A stretch of 64,000 bases of DNA from Silvibacterium bohemicum (lineage in GTDB: Bacteria; Acidobacteriota; Terriglobia; Terriglobales; Acidobacteriaceae). Of the stretch, positions 6,841 to 15,331 are shown piece by piece. The translations under genes were made by a program, and so were the position numbers. The notes below the pieces were generated by a model. It did no database searches and was not told where the DNA came from. It worked only from the letters and a program-made list of their open reading frames with translations. Within the stretch, counting starts at the first letter, position 1, and the number at the start of each line of letters is the position of its first letter. The stretch covers positions 1,006,631 through 1,070,630 of the forward strand of contig NZ_LBHJ01000003.1 of assembly GCF_001006305.1 (NCBI RefSeq), read 5' to 3'.

Positions 6841-8183
6841 TCGACCTCGACTCCCTCCACGCTCTCGGCTGTCTCGTCCACCTCGGGAAGGATGAAGCGG
6901 CGGCGGCTGGCGTCGAAGTCGAAGAGCTCGGCGTAGCGTCCCCAGTTGATGGCGGTATCCAGCTGGCGCTGCGTCTCCTCTTCGCTGAACTGCTCATCGA
7001 GCATATCCAGGAAGAAGTCCTCGGGAACCGTGTGATCGGTCTTGTTGTTGAGCGCGCGGGTGATCTGGCGCAGCAGCAGAACGTGCTCCAGCGCCGCCTT
7101 GCGGAAGACTTCCTTCTGCTTCAGAATCTCCGATTCCGCGTACTCGTGTCCCTCAGGGGTGATGGCGACATCGCCTTCCCCGACCTTTAGGAAGCCCAGC
7201 AGCGATGCCGCTTCGACAATCGGCAGCAGGTCGTCGATCTCGAAGGCCAGCTCGTCGGCCAGCCGATAGATGTCGGTGCGTCCGCCCAGGTCGATGATCA
7301 GCTCCAGCAATCCGGCAATGCCGCCGGGCCGGGCGTGGGGCAGCATCTCGTAGTGCATCTGGCGCTGGTCGCGGACCTTGCGGCCGGGCTCGAGATTGGG
7401 CATGTCCGGAGTGACATCGGGCCGGGTAAGCACCTTGTAGATGTAATCGACGAGTTGTGTGAAAGGCTGGCTCTTGCGGTCGCGGGGATGGGCCAGATTG
7501 GTGACCTTGAAGTCGGTGCGCACATGCCCCGGATTGCGGCCCAGCACGATGATGCGGTCGGCCAGCAGCACCGCCTCTTCGATGTTGTGGGTCACGATGA
7601 AGATCGATTGCGTAGGGATGGTCTTCTTCTGCCACAGCTCGAGCAGTTCGCTGCGCAGGTTTTCGGCGGTCAGCACGTCGAGTGCGGAGAATGGCTCGTC
7701 CATGAACAGCACTTCAGGCTCGACCACCAGGGCGCGGGCAAAACCCACGCGCTGCCGCATGCCGCCCGACAATTCTTTGGGATAAGCCGCCTGGAAACCG
7801 TCCAGACCCACGGTATCGAGGATCTTTATGCTGCGCTCGCGGCGCTCCGCCGCAGCCATGCCCCGCGCCTTGAGCGGCGCCTCGACGTTTTCGAGGACGG
7901 TAAGCCAGGGAAAGAGGGCAAAGCTCTGGAAGACGATCGATACATTGATGCGGACAGTCGAGATGGGCTTGCCGTGCCACAAAACCTCACCCGCAGAGGG
8001 CTGCGAGAGGCCGGCCAGCATGCGCAGCAGCGTCGATTTACCCGAGCCCGAGGGGCCGAGCAGAGCGACGATCTCGCCCGGAACGATGGACAGGTCCGTG
8101 GGTGAGATGACCTGGATGCGGTTCTCGCTCGGCTGAGCATAGAACTTCTCCACCTGCTGTGCACGAATGATTGGTTCGGCCAT
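6837..8183 (-). CDS. NitT/TauT-type ABC transporter ATP-binding protein with C-terminal AAA-associated domain
   Basis: A 448-residue protein. Residues about 6-240 are the ATPase: Walker A GPSGSGKST (43-51), Q-loop in 'VFQSFALFPW', signature LSGGMRQRV (138-146), Walker B with MDEP (161-164) and H-loop in 'IFIVTHNIEEAV'. From about residue 275 follows an extra domain ('LLELIIDLGGRTDIYRLADELAFEIDDLLPIVEAASLLGFLKVGEGDVAITPEG', abbreviated) of the AAA-associated C-terminal type, a winged-helix-like module that may sense a ligand or regulate the ATPase. It is the first gene of a two-gene operon with the fused permease. The start at 8183 is the first ATG; no strong ribosome-binding site is visible. 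Confidence 0.88.
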   Translation of the reverse strand: MAEPIIRAQQVEKFYAQPSENRIQVISPTDLSIVPGEIVALLGPSGSGKSTLLRMLAGLSQPSAGEVLWHGKPISTVRINVSIVFQSFALFPWLTVLENVEAPLKARGMAAAERRERSIKILDTVGLDGFQAAYPKELSGGMRQRVGFARALVVEPEVLFMDEPFSALDVLTAENLRSELLELWQKKTIPTQSIFIVTHNIEEAVLLADRIIVLGRNPGHVRTDFKVTNLAHPRDRKSQPFTQLVDYIYKVLTRPDVTPDMPNLEPGRKVRDQRQMHYEMLPHARPGGIAGLLELIIDLGGRTDIYRLADELAFEIDDLLPIVEAASLLGFLKVGEGDVAITPEGHEYAESEILKQKEVFRKAALEHVLLLRQITRALNNKTDHTVPEDFFLDMLDEQFSEEETQRQLDTAINWGRYAELFDFDASRRRFILPEVDETAESVEGVEVE

Positions 8184-8538
8184 CGCTCACGTTCCGCCTA
8201 ATAGAATTTGGTGACCATTTCGATTGACAAGGTCAAAACAGATACAGCTCTTTGACGATGGGGGATGAATTCGGGTCGCAAGCTGCGAGATTTCATCAAT
8301 GCACGGCGTCTCACCGTGCCCATCCCGCGTCTTTATTGTAAGTTGCTCGGATTGCAGGAGGATGAAGCATCCTCACACGGACAGCGTATCATCTTAGTGG
8401 GCAGTTTCCTTGCGGACATCGTCCGACGGGTTTCTGATCTGCCGAACTCTTTGTGGCTGCAGTTTTCTACGAAACCAGGCTGATGAAGATGTTTCTCAGT
8501 GCAATCAAACAAGACAGAAAGTGATGTGAACGAGCGAA
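8184..8538. other. Divergent intergenic region, no gene recognised
   Basis: A 355-bp gap between the ABC operon (minus) and the response regulator (plus). A 72-codon open frame inside has no family features and is not called. A small TTGAC-aag-GTCAA palindrome lies at 8224-8236. No convincing promoter pair was found by eye. Confidence 0.6.
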
Positions 8539-8910
8539 ATGCCCGAAACCCAGGTAAAGCCCAAGGTGCTGGTCGCCGACGACGAGCGTGTGATTGCAGA
8601 TACTCTAGCCATTATTCTGAACCAGAGCGGATTTGAGGCCACGGCGGTCTATAGCGGCGAAAAGGCCGTAGAGACTGCGAAGACGCTCAAGCCGGATATG
8701 CTCATCAGCGACGTAATCATGACCGATCTGAACGGCATCGACGCCGCGATCAAGATTCGCGCCCTTCTGCCCTCCTGCAAGATTCTGCTGTTTTCGGGGC
8801 AGGCCGCAACCGCCGACCTGTTGGACCGCGCGCGCGTCCAGGGCCACGAGTTCGAAATACTCGCCAAGCCGGTACATCCGCAGGATCTGCTGGCGCGACT
8901 CAGAAGCTAA
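8539..8910 (+). CDS. Stand-alone response regulator receiver domain (CheY-like)
   Basis: A 123-residue single receiver domain. The acidic pair is D14-D15 in 'VADDE', the phospho-acceptor is D58 in 'LISDVIM', the switch residue is S86 in 'LFSGQ', and K110 in 'LAKPVHP' is the conserved lysine. No DNA-binding or enzymatic output domain is present and no histidine kinase gene is adjacent, so the partner is unknown. Single-domain regulators of this kind act by protein contact. A three-run G-rich tract begins eleven bases after the stop codon. Confidence 0.88.
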   Translation: MPETQVKPKVLVADDERVIADTLAIILNQSGFEATAVYSGEKAVETAKTLKPDMLISDVIMTDLNGIDAAIKIRALLPSCKILLFSGQAATADLLDRARVQGHEFEILAKPVHPQDLLARLRS

Positions 8911-8920
8911 AAAAGCAGCG

Positions 8921-8940
8921 TTTAGGGGATAGGGTTTGGG
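8921..8940 (+). repeat. G-rich tract after a stop codon (site C)
   Basis: On the plus strand, eleven bases after the response-regulator stop, TTTAGGGGATAGGGTTTGGG has three G-runs. The orientation relative to the gene is the same as at the other four sites. Confidence 0.7.
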
Positions 8941-9027
8941 TTGTAGTTCCGACCCTCACCCCCGCCTGCTCTTGCGATAGTAGACGCTGTCTCATAAAAG
9001 ATCCGTAGCGAGAACGGTCCGTATCAG

Positions 9028-9047
9028 GGCGCGACTTCAGTCGCGCC
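9028..9047. repeat. TTCA-loop hairpin (copy 1)
   Basis: GGCGCGAC-TTCA-GTCGCGCC: an 8-bp perfect stem and a TTCA loop. It shares the flanks 'gtctcataaaag' and 'gtatcagg' with the copy at 39926-39945 but differs in stem bases on both arms. Confidence 0.85.
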
Positions 9048-9114
9048 GCCTCGATCCCCGAAGCGCCGACCTTCAGTTCCGGAATAGAGCCGGCAGCTAG
9101 CTGCAAGAACTACA

Positions 9115-9140
9115 CCCTGAACGCTCCCCCCTAAACCCTA
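9115..9140 (-). repeat. G-rich tract overlapping the recR stop codon (site D)
   Basis: On the minus strand the sequence 'aGGGtttaGGGGGGagcgttcaGGG' contains the recR stop codon TAG (9131-9133) at its second loop. Three G-runs are present. The last residues of RecR are therefore encoded by the repeat. Confidence 0.7.
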
Positions 9141-9736
9141 TAGTTGAATCTGCCCTCCAACGCCCGCGTCATCGTCACTTCATCCGCGTATTCGATATCG
9201 CTGCCCGCCGGCACTCCGGTGGCGATGCGGCTGATGCGCGCGCTGCCCGTGCGCAGCAGATCGGCGAGGTAGTGCGCCGTGGCTTCGCCTTCGACGGTCG
9301 GCGACGTGGCGAGAATCACCTCGTCGATATCGCCCTTGGCCACGCGCGCCTCCAGGCTCTCGATGCGCAGGTGTTCCGGGCCCACGCCGTGCAGCGGTGA
9401 AAGCGTCCCGTGCAGGATGTGGTAGACACCGTTGTAACCCCGCGTCTTTTCGATAGTGGCGATATTCGTCGGCTCCTCCAGCACGCAAATGAGCCGCTGA
9501 TTACGCGTGGGACTGGAACAATAGACGCAGGGATCTATATCGGTGATGTTGTTGCAGATGGAGCAGAGGCGCAGCTGCGCCTTCACCTCGCGCACCGCCG
9601 TGGCCAGCGCCTCGGCATCGTCTCCGCTGGAGCGCAGGATGTGAAATGCCAGCCGCTGCGCGCTCTTGGCGCCGATGCCAGGCAGCTTGCGCAGCTCCTC
9701 GATGAGCCGCGCCATGGGTTCCGCAAATCGTGCCAC
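9131..9736 (-). CDS. recR: Recombination mediator protein RecR
   Basis: A 201-residue protein from a GTG at 9736 (VARFAEPMARLIEELRKLP). It has the helix-hairpin-helix 'LPGIGAKSAQRLAFHIL', a four-cysteine zinc finger (CSICNNITDIDPCVYC) and a Toprim domain ('ICVLEEPTNIATIEKT', 'EVILATSPTVEGEATAHYL'). RecR works with RecO/RecF to load RecA at gaps. The length matches the family. The frame stays open far upstream (to 10129) but that part has no RecR similarity; the conserved 'RFAEPMARL' N-terminus and an AAAGG about 12 bases upstream support the GTG. The usual dnaX-ybaB neighbours are absent. The C-terminus runs into the G-rich repeat. Confidence 0.93.
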   Translation of the reverse strand: MARFAEPMARLIEELRKLPGIGAKSAQRLAFHILRSSGDDAEALATAVREVKAQLRLCSICNNITDIDPCVYCSSPTRNQRLICVLEEPTNIATIEKTRGYNGVYHILHGTLSPLHGVGPEHLRIESLEARVAKGDIDEVILATSPTVEGEATAHYLADLLRTGSARISRIATGVPAGSDIEYADEVTMTRALEGRFNYRV

Positions 9737-9914
9737 AGGATGCCAATACCTTTCCAGCTTCGTTTGTAGCAGAGTTGGGCCCGGGGCGCAGCCGGACAAG
9801 GCAACTCCTTTGCTAAGCTGGCTCCCGGGAGTACATTCCGGAAGCAGTGCGCTCCGGAAGCAGTGCGTTTCCGCAACGAAGGAAAGCCATCGCCCTGCAA
9901 TTACGGGAGGTCGA

Positions 9915-10385
9915 GTGACGCGCGAGTATCCAGCCGCTCCGCTGGTCGGCGTGGGTGCCGTGGTTCTGGATGGCGACCGGGTGCTGCTCATCCGCCGCGG
10001 CCAGGAGCCGATGAAAGGACAGTGGTCGATTCCCGGCGGAGCCCTCGAAGTCGGCGAAACCCTGCTCGAAGGCGTGCGCCGCGAAGTTCTCGAAGAGACC
10101 GGCCTCGATATCGAACCGGTAGCCCTCATCGAAGTGCTCGACCGAATCGCGCGAGACGCCGATGGACGAGTGCAGTATCACTACGTCCTGGTCGATTATC
10201 TCTGCCGCGTCACCGGAGGCGATCTTCATTGCGCAACCGATGCCACCGAAGCCCGATGGGCCTCGCGCGAAGAGCTGGAGGGTGTGGCAGCGTTCACCGT
10301 CGCCGTCATCGAGAAGGCCATGGCCCTCCACGCGGCCCCCAGCGCGTCTATTCCACCGGCTGTACCGTCGAATCAAGGGAATTGA
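9915..10385 (+). CDS. Nudix hydrolase (ADP-ribose pyrophosphatase-like)
   Basis: A 156-residue protein. The Nudix box GX5EX7REUXEEXGU is complete in 'GALEVGETLLEGVRREVLEETGL', here at about residues 41-62 (quoted in part). The surrounding sheet 'VGVGAVVLDGDRVLLIRRGQEPMKGQWSIPGG' is typical of NUDT/MutT-like ADP-ribose or nucleotide-sugar hydrolases. The GTG at 9915 is chosen because GGGAGG (9905-9910) lies four bases upstream. It is transcribed divergently from recR. Nudix families cannot be told apart by sequence with certainty, so the substrate is left open. Confidence 0.88.
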   Translation: MTREYPAAPLVGVGAVVLDGDRVLLIRRGQEPMKGQWSIPGGALEVGETLLEGVRREVLEETGLDIEPVALIEVLDRIARDADGRVQYHYVLVDYLCRVTGGDLHCATDATEARWASREELEGVAAFTVAVIEKAMALHAAPSASIPPAVPSNQGN

Positions 10386-10435
10386 CGGCGATTCAATTTG
10401 GTTTTAGCTGTATTAGCAATGGATAGGGACAACGT

Positions 10436-11419
10436 TTGAACGAATCTTCCGCTGTTTCAAGCCCGTCTTCAGCACGCGAAATGCGATTGCGCATCCTCCT
10501 GGTCGTGATCTGCTTCTTCGCTGGATTCAGCATTCTGGTATGGATGCGTCCCATCCGCGTGCTGCTCACGCTGGCTGATGTGGCCCTGCGCTGGGAGGGG
10601 ATGCATAGCGAATACACGAGCGTCGATGGCCATCGCATTCACTACTACGCCGGTGGCACGGGCAAGCCCGTCGTTCTGCTCCACGGGCTGGGCGGCCGCT
10701 CCGAGGACTGGACCATCCTGATCCCTTATCTTCTGCACAATGGCTACCGCGTCTACGCGCCGGATCTTCTGGGCTATGGCCGCTCAGATCGGCCGCGCGA
10801 CGCAGCCTACTCCATTCCCCAGGAAGCCGGCATCGTCGAGCGCTTCATCGCAGACCAGGGCCTCAAGCAGACCGACCTGACCGGCTGGTCGATGGGCGGC
10901 TGGATCGCCATGCGCGTTGCTCTGGACAATCCTCAGGCCATCCGCCGGCTGATTGTCTTTGACAGCGCCGGGCTGCGCTTCGCTCCGGCCTACGATCCCA
11001 CCCTGTTCTTCGCCGACACCGCGCCAAGGCTGTCCCAGTTGAATGATCTGCTGTCGACGGGGAAGGCTCCAAGACTGGCGGGTTTTATCGAGAGAGATGT
11101 GCTGCGCGTGCTGGCCCGCGACGGCTGGGTCATTCAGCGAAGTCTGCAATCGATGATGACCGGCACGGATATCGTCGACGGCAAGGTATCGGAGCTGAAG
11201 ATGCCCTTTCTGATCCTGTGGGGCAAGCAGGATCAGATCACGCCCGTCTCTCTCGGATACGATCTGCACGTCCAGGCCCCGCAATCGGTGCTCGAAGTCT
11301 ACGACGGCTGCGGCCACCTGGCGCCGCGCCAATGCGTCCCCCGCATCGGCCCACGGATCGTGCAGTTCCTCAATGCCGAACCGGCTCCGAGCGGTGGCGC
11401 GATTGAGATTCCCCGCTAA
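10436..11419 (+). CDS. Membrane-anchored alpha/beta hydrolase
   Basis: A 327-residue protein. After a short basic N-terminus comes one membrane helix (about 17-36, 'LRILLVVICFFAGFSILVW'), then an alpha/beta-hydrolase domain: oxyanion motif 'LLHGLGG', nucleophile elbow 'GWSMGG', acid in 'LILWGKQDQITP' and histidine in 'DGCGHLAP'. The fold and motif spacing fit the lipase/haloperoxidase-like group. TTG at 10436 is preferred as start because AGGGA lies six bases upstream; an ATG at 10481 has no ribosome-binding site and would cut the cytoplasmic tail. Substrate unknown. Confidence 0.82.
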   Translation: MNESSAVSSPSSAREMRLRILLVVICFFAGFSILVWMRPIRVLLTLADVALRWEGMHSEYTSVDGHRIHYYAGGTGKPVVLLHGLGGRSEDWTILIPYLLHNGYRVYAPDLLGYGRSDRPRDAAYSIPQEAGIVERFIADQGLKQTDLTGWSMGGWIAMRVALDNPQAIRRLIVFDSAGLRFAPAYDPTLFFADTAPRLSQLNDLLSTGKAPRLAGFIERDVLRVLARDGWVIQRSLQSMMTGTDIVDGKVSELKMPFLILWGKQDQITPVSLGYDLHVQAPQSVLEVYDGCGHLAPRQCVPRIGPRIVQFLNAEPAPSGGAIEIPR

Positions 11420-11480
11420 GACTTAATGACCCCTTCTCGCTTCCTGCACCAGCCACACCTAGTATCCTGAAAAGGCGACT

Positions 11481-12578
11481 ATGACATATCCCACAAACAA
11501 TCTCAGGATCAAATCCAGCCGAATTGTTCTTCCTCCCATCTTCCTCGAAGAGGAGCTGCCCGTTACCGAGAACGCCTCGCGCACGGTCTTTGACGCGCGT
11601 CGCCAGATCGTGGACATCCTCAACGGATCGGACGATCGCCTCCTCGTCGTGGTGGGCCCCTGCTCCATCCACGATCCCATCGCCGCTCGGGAGTACGCGG
11701 GCCTGCTGAAGGAAGCCATCGCCGAGCTCTCCGGCGAGCTCATGCTCGTCATGCGCGTCTACTTTGAGAAGCCGCGCACCACGCTGGGCTGGAAGGGCCT
11801 GATCAACGATCCCTACTTCGACGAGTCCTTCCGTATCAGCGACGGACTGCGTATTGCGCGCCGCCTCCTCCTCGATCTGGCGGAGATGGGAGTGCCTGCC
11901 GGTACAGAATTCCTGGACATGATCTCGCCGCAATACATGTCCGACCTGGTCAGCTGGGGAGCCATCGGCGCGCGAACCACGGAGAGCCAGGTGCATCGCC
12001 AGCTCGCCTCGGGGCTCTCGTGTCCGGTCGGATTCAAGAACGGCACGTCAGGTAATGTGCAGATTGCGATTGAGGCTATCCTCTCCGCAAGCCAGCCGCA
12101 CACCTTTCTGGGGACCTCGGAAACCGGGCAGGCCGCAATTCTTCTGACCTCCGGCAACCAGGATTGCCATGTCATCCTGCGCGGCGGCCGTCAGGTCACG
12201 AACTACGATGCCGCCTCTGTCACATCAACCGTCGAGCAGATGGAAAAGGCGGGCGCCAAGCCGCGCATCATGATCGACTTCAGCCACGCCAATAGCGGCA
12301 AGGATCATCGCAAGCAGGCTGCGGTCTGCCATTCCGTATCCGAGCAGGTCGCGGACGGCACGGAGCACATCATGGGAGCCATGATCGAGAGCAATCTCGT
12401 TGCCGGATCGCAGTCTCTCGTCAAGGGCAGGACGCTTGTCTATGGACAGAGCATCACCGACGCCTGCATCGATTGGCCCGAGACGCAAACCCTCCTGCAT
12501 GAACTTGCCGGGGCAGTGCGGAAACGGCGAGCGAATGTTGGCACCGGGCAGCTTGAGTCCCGGGAAACGCGTGTCTAA
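11481..12578 (+). CDS. aroG: 3-deoxy-7-phosphoheptulonate (DAHP) synthase, class I
   Basis: A 365-residue enzyme for the first step of the shikimate pathway, joining phosphoenolpyruvate and erythrose 4-phosphate. Class I AroF/G/H motifs are intact: 'VVVGPCSIHDP', 'LMLVMRVYFEKPRTTLGWKG', 'GARTTESQVHRQLASG', 'PVGFKNGTSG', 'HVILRGG' and 'IDFSHANSGKDH'. The length is close to the E. coli isoenzymes. Which feedback type (Phe, Tyr or Trp) it is cannot be judged safely, so the symbol is generic. It converges with ubiX. Confidence 0.95.
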   Translation: MTYPTNNLRIKSSRIVLPPIFLEEELPVTENASRTVFDARRQIVDILNGSDDRLLVVVGPCSIHDPIAAREYAGLLKEAIAELSGELMLVMRVYFEKPRTTLGWKGLINDPYFDESFRISDGLRIARRLLLDLAEMGVPAGTEFLDMISPQYMSDLVSWGAIGARTTESQVHRQLASGLSCPVGFKNGTSGNVQIAIEAILSASQPHTFLGTSETGQAAILLTSGNQDCHVILRGGRQVTNYDAASVTSTVEQMEKAGAKPRIMIDFSHANSGKDHRKQAAVCHSVSEQVADGTEHIMGAMIESNLVAGSQSLVKGRTLVYGQSITDACIDWPETQTLLHELAGAVRKRRANVGTGQLESRETRV

Positions 12579-12617
12579 GGTCTGAAGAGAAAGCCTTTGC
12601 GCTTTGAGTCTAGCGGC

Positions 12618-13205
12618 TCACTCGCCCTTCCAGACGTAGGCATCTTTCTGCGGAAGTCCGATATGGGCTAGCACGCGATAGACAAACTGGCGGGCCATCT
12701 CGACCGAATCCACGGGATGGTTGTAGAAGGCGGGGATCACCGGAAAGATGGTGGCTCCCGCGTCCGCAGCCAGCGTCATGTTGCGCAGGTGGATCTTGTT
12801 GAACGGCGTCTCGCGCACGCAGAGGATCAGCGGACGCCGCTCCTTGAGAGATACATCTGCGGCGCGCTCGATCAGGTTCTGCGCCAGCCCATTGGCGATG
12901 CCGGCCAGCGTTCCCATGCTGCACGGCAGCACGATCATTCCCGCGCTCGGATAGCTGCCGCTAGCGATAGACGCTCCGATGTCGTTCTCGTTGTGCTGCT
13001 GAATCTTTTCCGACGCGCGGCCGAGCAGCTTCTCAACCAGGCCGTTGCGCCCGCTCAACTGCATCTCCTCCGCCAGAACGCGCAGCGCGCTCTCCGAGGC
13101 GATGAAGTGGATGCGGCTCACGCGCGAGTCGGCGTCGAGCGCGAAAAGAAGCTGCTGGCCGAATACGGCCCCGCTGGCTCCGGTGATGGCGACGGTCAGA
13201 TGCAC
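12618..13205 (-). CDS. ubiX: Flavin prenyltransferase UbiX
   Basis: A 195-residue protein of the UbiX/Pad1 family, which prenylates FMN to make the cofactor of UbiD-type decarboxylases. Seen are the FMN-binding start 'LTVAITGASGAVFG', the 'LPCSMGTLAGIANGLAQNLIERAADV' segment (abbreviated), 'RPLILCVRETPFNKIHLRNM' (the substrate-phosphate loop), and 'IFPVIPAFYNHP'. No ubiD gene lies in the window. It follows the class II aldolase gene on the same strand after a 96-bp gap with a degenerate repeat, so it may share its transcript. Confidence 0.93.
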   Translation of the reverse strand: MHLTVAITGASGAVFGQQLLFALDADSRVSRIHFIASESALRVLAEEMQLSGRNGLVEKLLGRASEKIQQHNENDIGASIASGSYPSAGMIVLPCSMGTLAGIANGLAQNLIERAADVSLKERRPLILCVRETPFNKIHLRNMTLAADAGATIFPVIPAFYNHPVDSVEMARQFVYRVLAHIGLPQKDAYVWKGE

Positions 13206-13217
13206 TTACTACAGATT

Positions 13218-13274
13218 ACAGGGACTCGCCGTCTGAAGGATGTTGGCACCCATCTCAGAGTCGAGATAGGTGGC
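13218..13274. repeat. Degenerate composite repeat copy (G)
   Basis: The words 'cagggactcgccgtctgaagg' and the hairpin 13245-13274 (ggcacccatctc-agagtc-gagataggtggc, 10 of 12 positions paired) resemble the composite element but have diverged. Confidence 0.6.
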
Positions 13275-13301
13275 ACCCGGTTTGTTCGATGCGGGATTCT
13301 C

Positions 13302-14006
13302 TTAGACTGCGTTCTGCGTATATTTCGCCTTGGCCCACACCAGCTGCTGCAGCTGCTCCTTGGTGAGCGCCTGCGTGCTGCCAAGCTGATGGGCCGCCAG
13401 CCGGATCATGGCCAGATGCTCGACCGTTTCCATCTTCAAAAAGGCATCCAGAAGAGTCGCGCCATAGCTCACCGCGCCGTGATTGGCCATCAGGATAGCC
13501 TCATGGCCGGGCAGAAAGGGCTCCAGGCTGGCTGGAACCTCATCCGTCCCTGTCGTCGCATATTCGGCCAGCGGAACGCTGCCCAGGGTCATGGCGGCTT
13601 CCTGGCAAAGCATCTCATCCAAGCCGCGTCCGGCGCAGGCGAAGGCCGTCGCCACTGGAGGATGGGCATGAACCACGGCATTCACATCGTCGCGATGGCG
13701 GTAAACGGCCAGGTGCATGCTCAGCTCGCTGGTCGCCCTCTTGGAGCCGGCGACATGCCGGCCGTCCAGATCGACGATCACCATGTCGGCCGATCGCATC
13801 AGGTACTTACTGGTGCCGGTGGGCGTGACCAAAAGGCGATCATCGTCCAGCCGCACGGAAAGGTTCCCGGAGGTTCCGGGCATGAAGCCGAGCCTATAGA
13901 GCCATTTGCCGAAGCGGACCAGCTCCCGCCTCAACTCGCACGCTTTCTCACAGTTCCGGTCAGCCAAGGTCACCGTCTCTCGAATTTCAACGCGTTCCTC
14001 TATCAT
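13302..14006 (-). CDS. Class II aldolase/adducin family protein
   Basis: A 234-residue protein of the fuculose-phosphate aldolase fold. Visible motifs are 'GTSGNLSVRL', 'VTPTGTSKYLM', the metal-binding 'VVHAHPPVATAFA' (two His) and 'MANHGAVSYGATLLDAF' (third His), plus acidic 'LDEMLCQEAAM'. Such enzymes cleave or epimerise sugar phosphates, or, in the MtnB branch, dehydrate methylthioribulose phosphate. It starts 23 bases after the radical SAM gene and is probably co-transcribed with it. The precise reaction is not determined by the sequence. Confidence 0.85.
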   Translation of the reverse strand: MIEERVEIRETVTLADRNCEKACELRRELVRFGKWLYRLGFMPGTSGNLSVRLDDDRLLVTPTGTSKYLMRSADMVIVDLDGRHVAGSKRATSELSMHLAVYRHRDDVNAVVHAHPPVATAFACAGRGLDEMLCQEAAMTLGSVPLAEYATTGTDEVPASLEPFLPGHEAILMANHGAVSYGATLLDAFLKMETVEHLAMIRLAAHQLGSTQALTKEQLQQLVWAKAKYTQNAV

Positions 14007-14029
14007 GCGGCACTTTCACCGATAGTTCT

Positions 14030-15055
14030 TTACAAAATCTTGAATGGGGAAAGATTCGGAGCGGGAGTGGGCCTGGGAGCGACCTTCTCCTGCAGCTTTT
14101 TCCATGTTTTACCGATCCGAAGCGACGCTGTAAAGAGGTGCCCGGCATTCAGGGATCCCGCCACGCGATGATGACCCACCGCGGCCAGTCCCATCGACGC
14201 CATGCAGCCGCACTGCGCGCAGTCGGGCTCTCCTCCAAACTGGCAGGGCGTGATCTGCGTCGTGAGATCGGCGGAGATGGTTTCCGTCGTCTGCGCGAAG
14301 ATGCACTCTTCGGGGCTGGAGGGCGGCGACGCCATCTCCTGAATCAGCTCTTCCGGCATCGCCAGCACAGGATACAACGGACGCAGCCGCCGCAGCTCTG
14401 CGATGACCGAAGCCCGTTGCGTGGCGGTGAGAATCTCCGGATCGGTCGCTCCGCGCTGCGGTGTGAACAGGCTGAACCAGATGCGCTCGATCTGCGGCCG
14501 CCCATTCCAGAACTGCACGAACTCCTCCAGGTAGCCGGGACGCTCTGCGATCTGCGCGGTAATGGTGCAGTGGATGGTGACGCGGGCATCTTCGATGCTC
14601 TTGAGAATGCGCTCGTAGGTCGCAGGCTTGCGCCGCGCGTCGTGCTCCGGCTGCAGACCGTCGATCGAGACAGCGACGTGGACCTTCTTCAAATTTGTCC
14701 ACGCGGCAGGGATGACGCGGAAGGCGCTGGTGACCACCTGCGTATGAATGCCGCGGCGATTGATCTCCGGCAGCAGCACATCCAGCTCGCGATAACGCAC
14801 CAGCGGATCGCCGCCCACCAGCGAGACATGCACCGGCTTCTTCTCGTCGATGAGCGCGAGCACGCGGGTGACAAGCTCCTCTCCCTTGAAATCGGAGAGC
14901 TGGCGCAGCTGCACATCGCTGCCCAGATGGGCGGCGTCGAAGGCGTAGCAGCCAGGGCAGCGCAGCGGGCACTCCTTGGTGATCTCGATCGAGAGCGATG
15001 GGGCGCGTCCGGCAAGGATCGTACCCCACGCCTTAAAAATATCCGAGCTCTTCAT
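14030..15055 (-). CDS. Radical SAM protein
   Basis: A 341-residue protein with the CxxxCxxC [4Fe-4S] motif at C29, C33 and C36 ('ECPLRCPGCY'), the 'SLVGGDPLVRY' SAM-contact stretch and 'HVAVSIDGLQPEHD'. A second cysteine group lies near the C-terminus ('EECIFAQ...ITPCQFGG...DCAQCGC'), which could hold an auxiliary cluster in the style of SPASM-type proteins. Start ATG 15055 has GGAG about six bases upstream. It leads a likely unit with the class II aldolase and perhaps ubiX. The substrate is unknown; the family is diverse, including peptide and sugar modification. Confidence 0.85.
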   Translation of the reverse strand: MKSSDIFKAWGTILAGRAPSLSIEITKECPLRCPGCYAFDAAHLGSDVQLRQLSDFKGEELVTRVLALIDEKKPVHVSLVGGDPLVRYRELDVLLPEINRRGIHTQVVTSAFRVIPAAWTNLKKVHVAVSIDGLQPEHDARRKPATYERILKSIEDARVTIHCTITAQIAERPGYLEEFVQFWNGRPQIERIWFSLFTPQRGATDPEILTATQRASVIAELRRLRPLYPVLAMPEELIQEMASPPSSPEECIFAQTTETISADLTTQITPCQFGGEPDCAQCGCMASMGLAAVGHHRVAGSLNAGHLFTASLRIGKTWKKLQEKVAPRPTPAPNLSPFKIL

Positions 15056-15331
15056 TCAATCTCCAACCATCGGATGACATCCAGGCCACTCGACGTTCCA
15101 ATCTCGTAAACGGTTGAACAGGAGCGAAACTTAAACAACTCCCACGTATAGGTAATAGACGCGCGAAAGGCAAAGTCCGATCCGTAAAGAGAAGTTCGAA
15201 GAGATATACACAATGGATGCCCACTGCGGTTCCGGCATCGTCCCGTTGTGGAAATATCTTCAAGCCCGTCATGCCGATTTCATTTATCAGCGGCAACGAT
15301 TTAAAATCAAAAGTTAGGCTTGGAAGAAAAT

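Noticed and set aside
5734-6936. A 400-codon open frame antisense to the ABC permease
   Set aside because: Rich in Arg/His/Gln/Asp as expected for an antisense frame; no family motif.
8265-8483. 72-codon frame between the ABC operon and the response regulator
   Set aside because: No family similarity and no start signal; kept as intergenic.
9737-10129. N-terminal extension of RecR to 332 residues
   Set aside because: The extra part overlaps the Nudix gene on the other strand, has no RecR similarity, and the family N-terminus fits the GTG at 9736.
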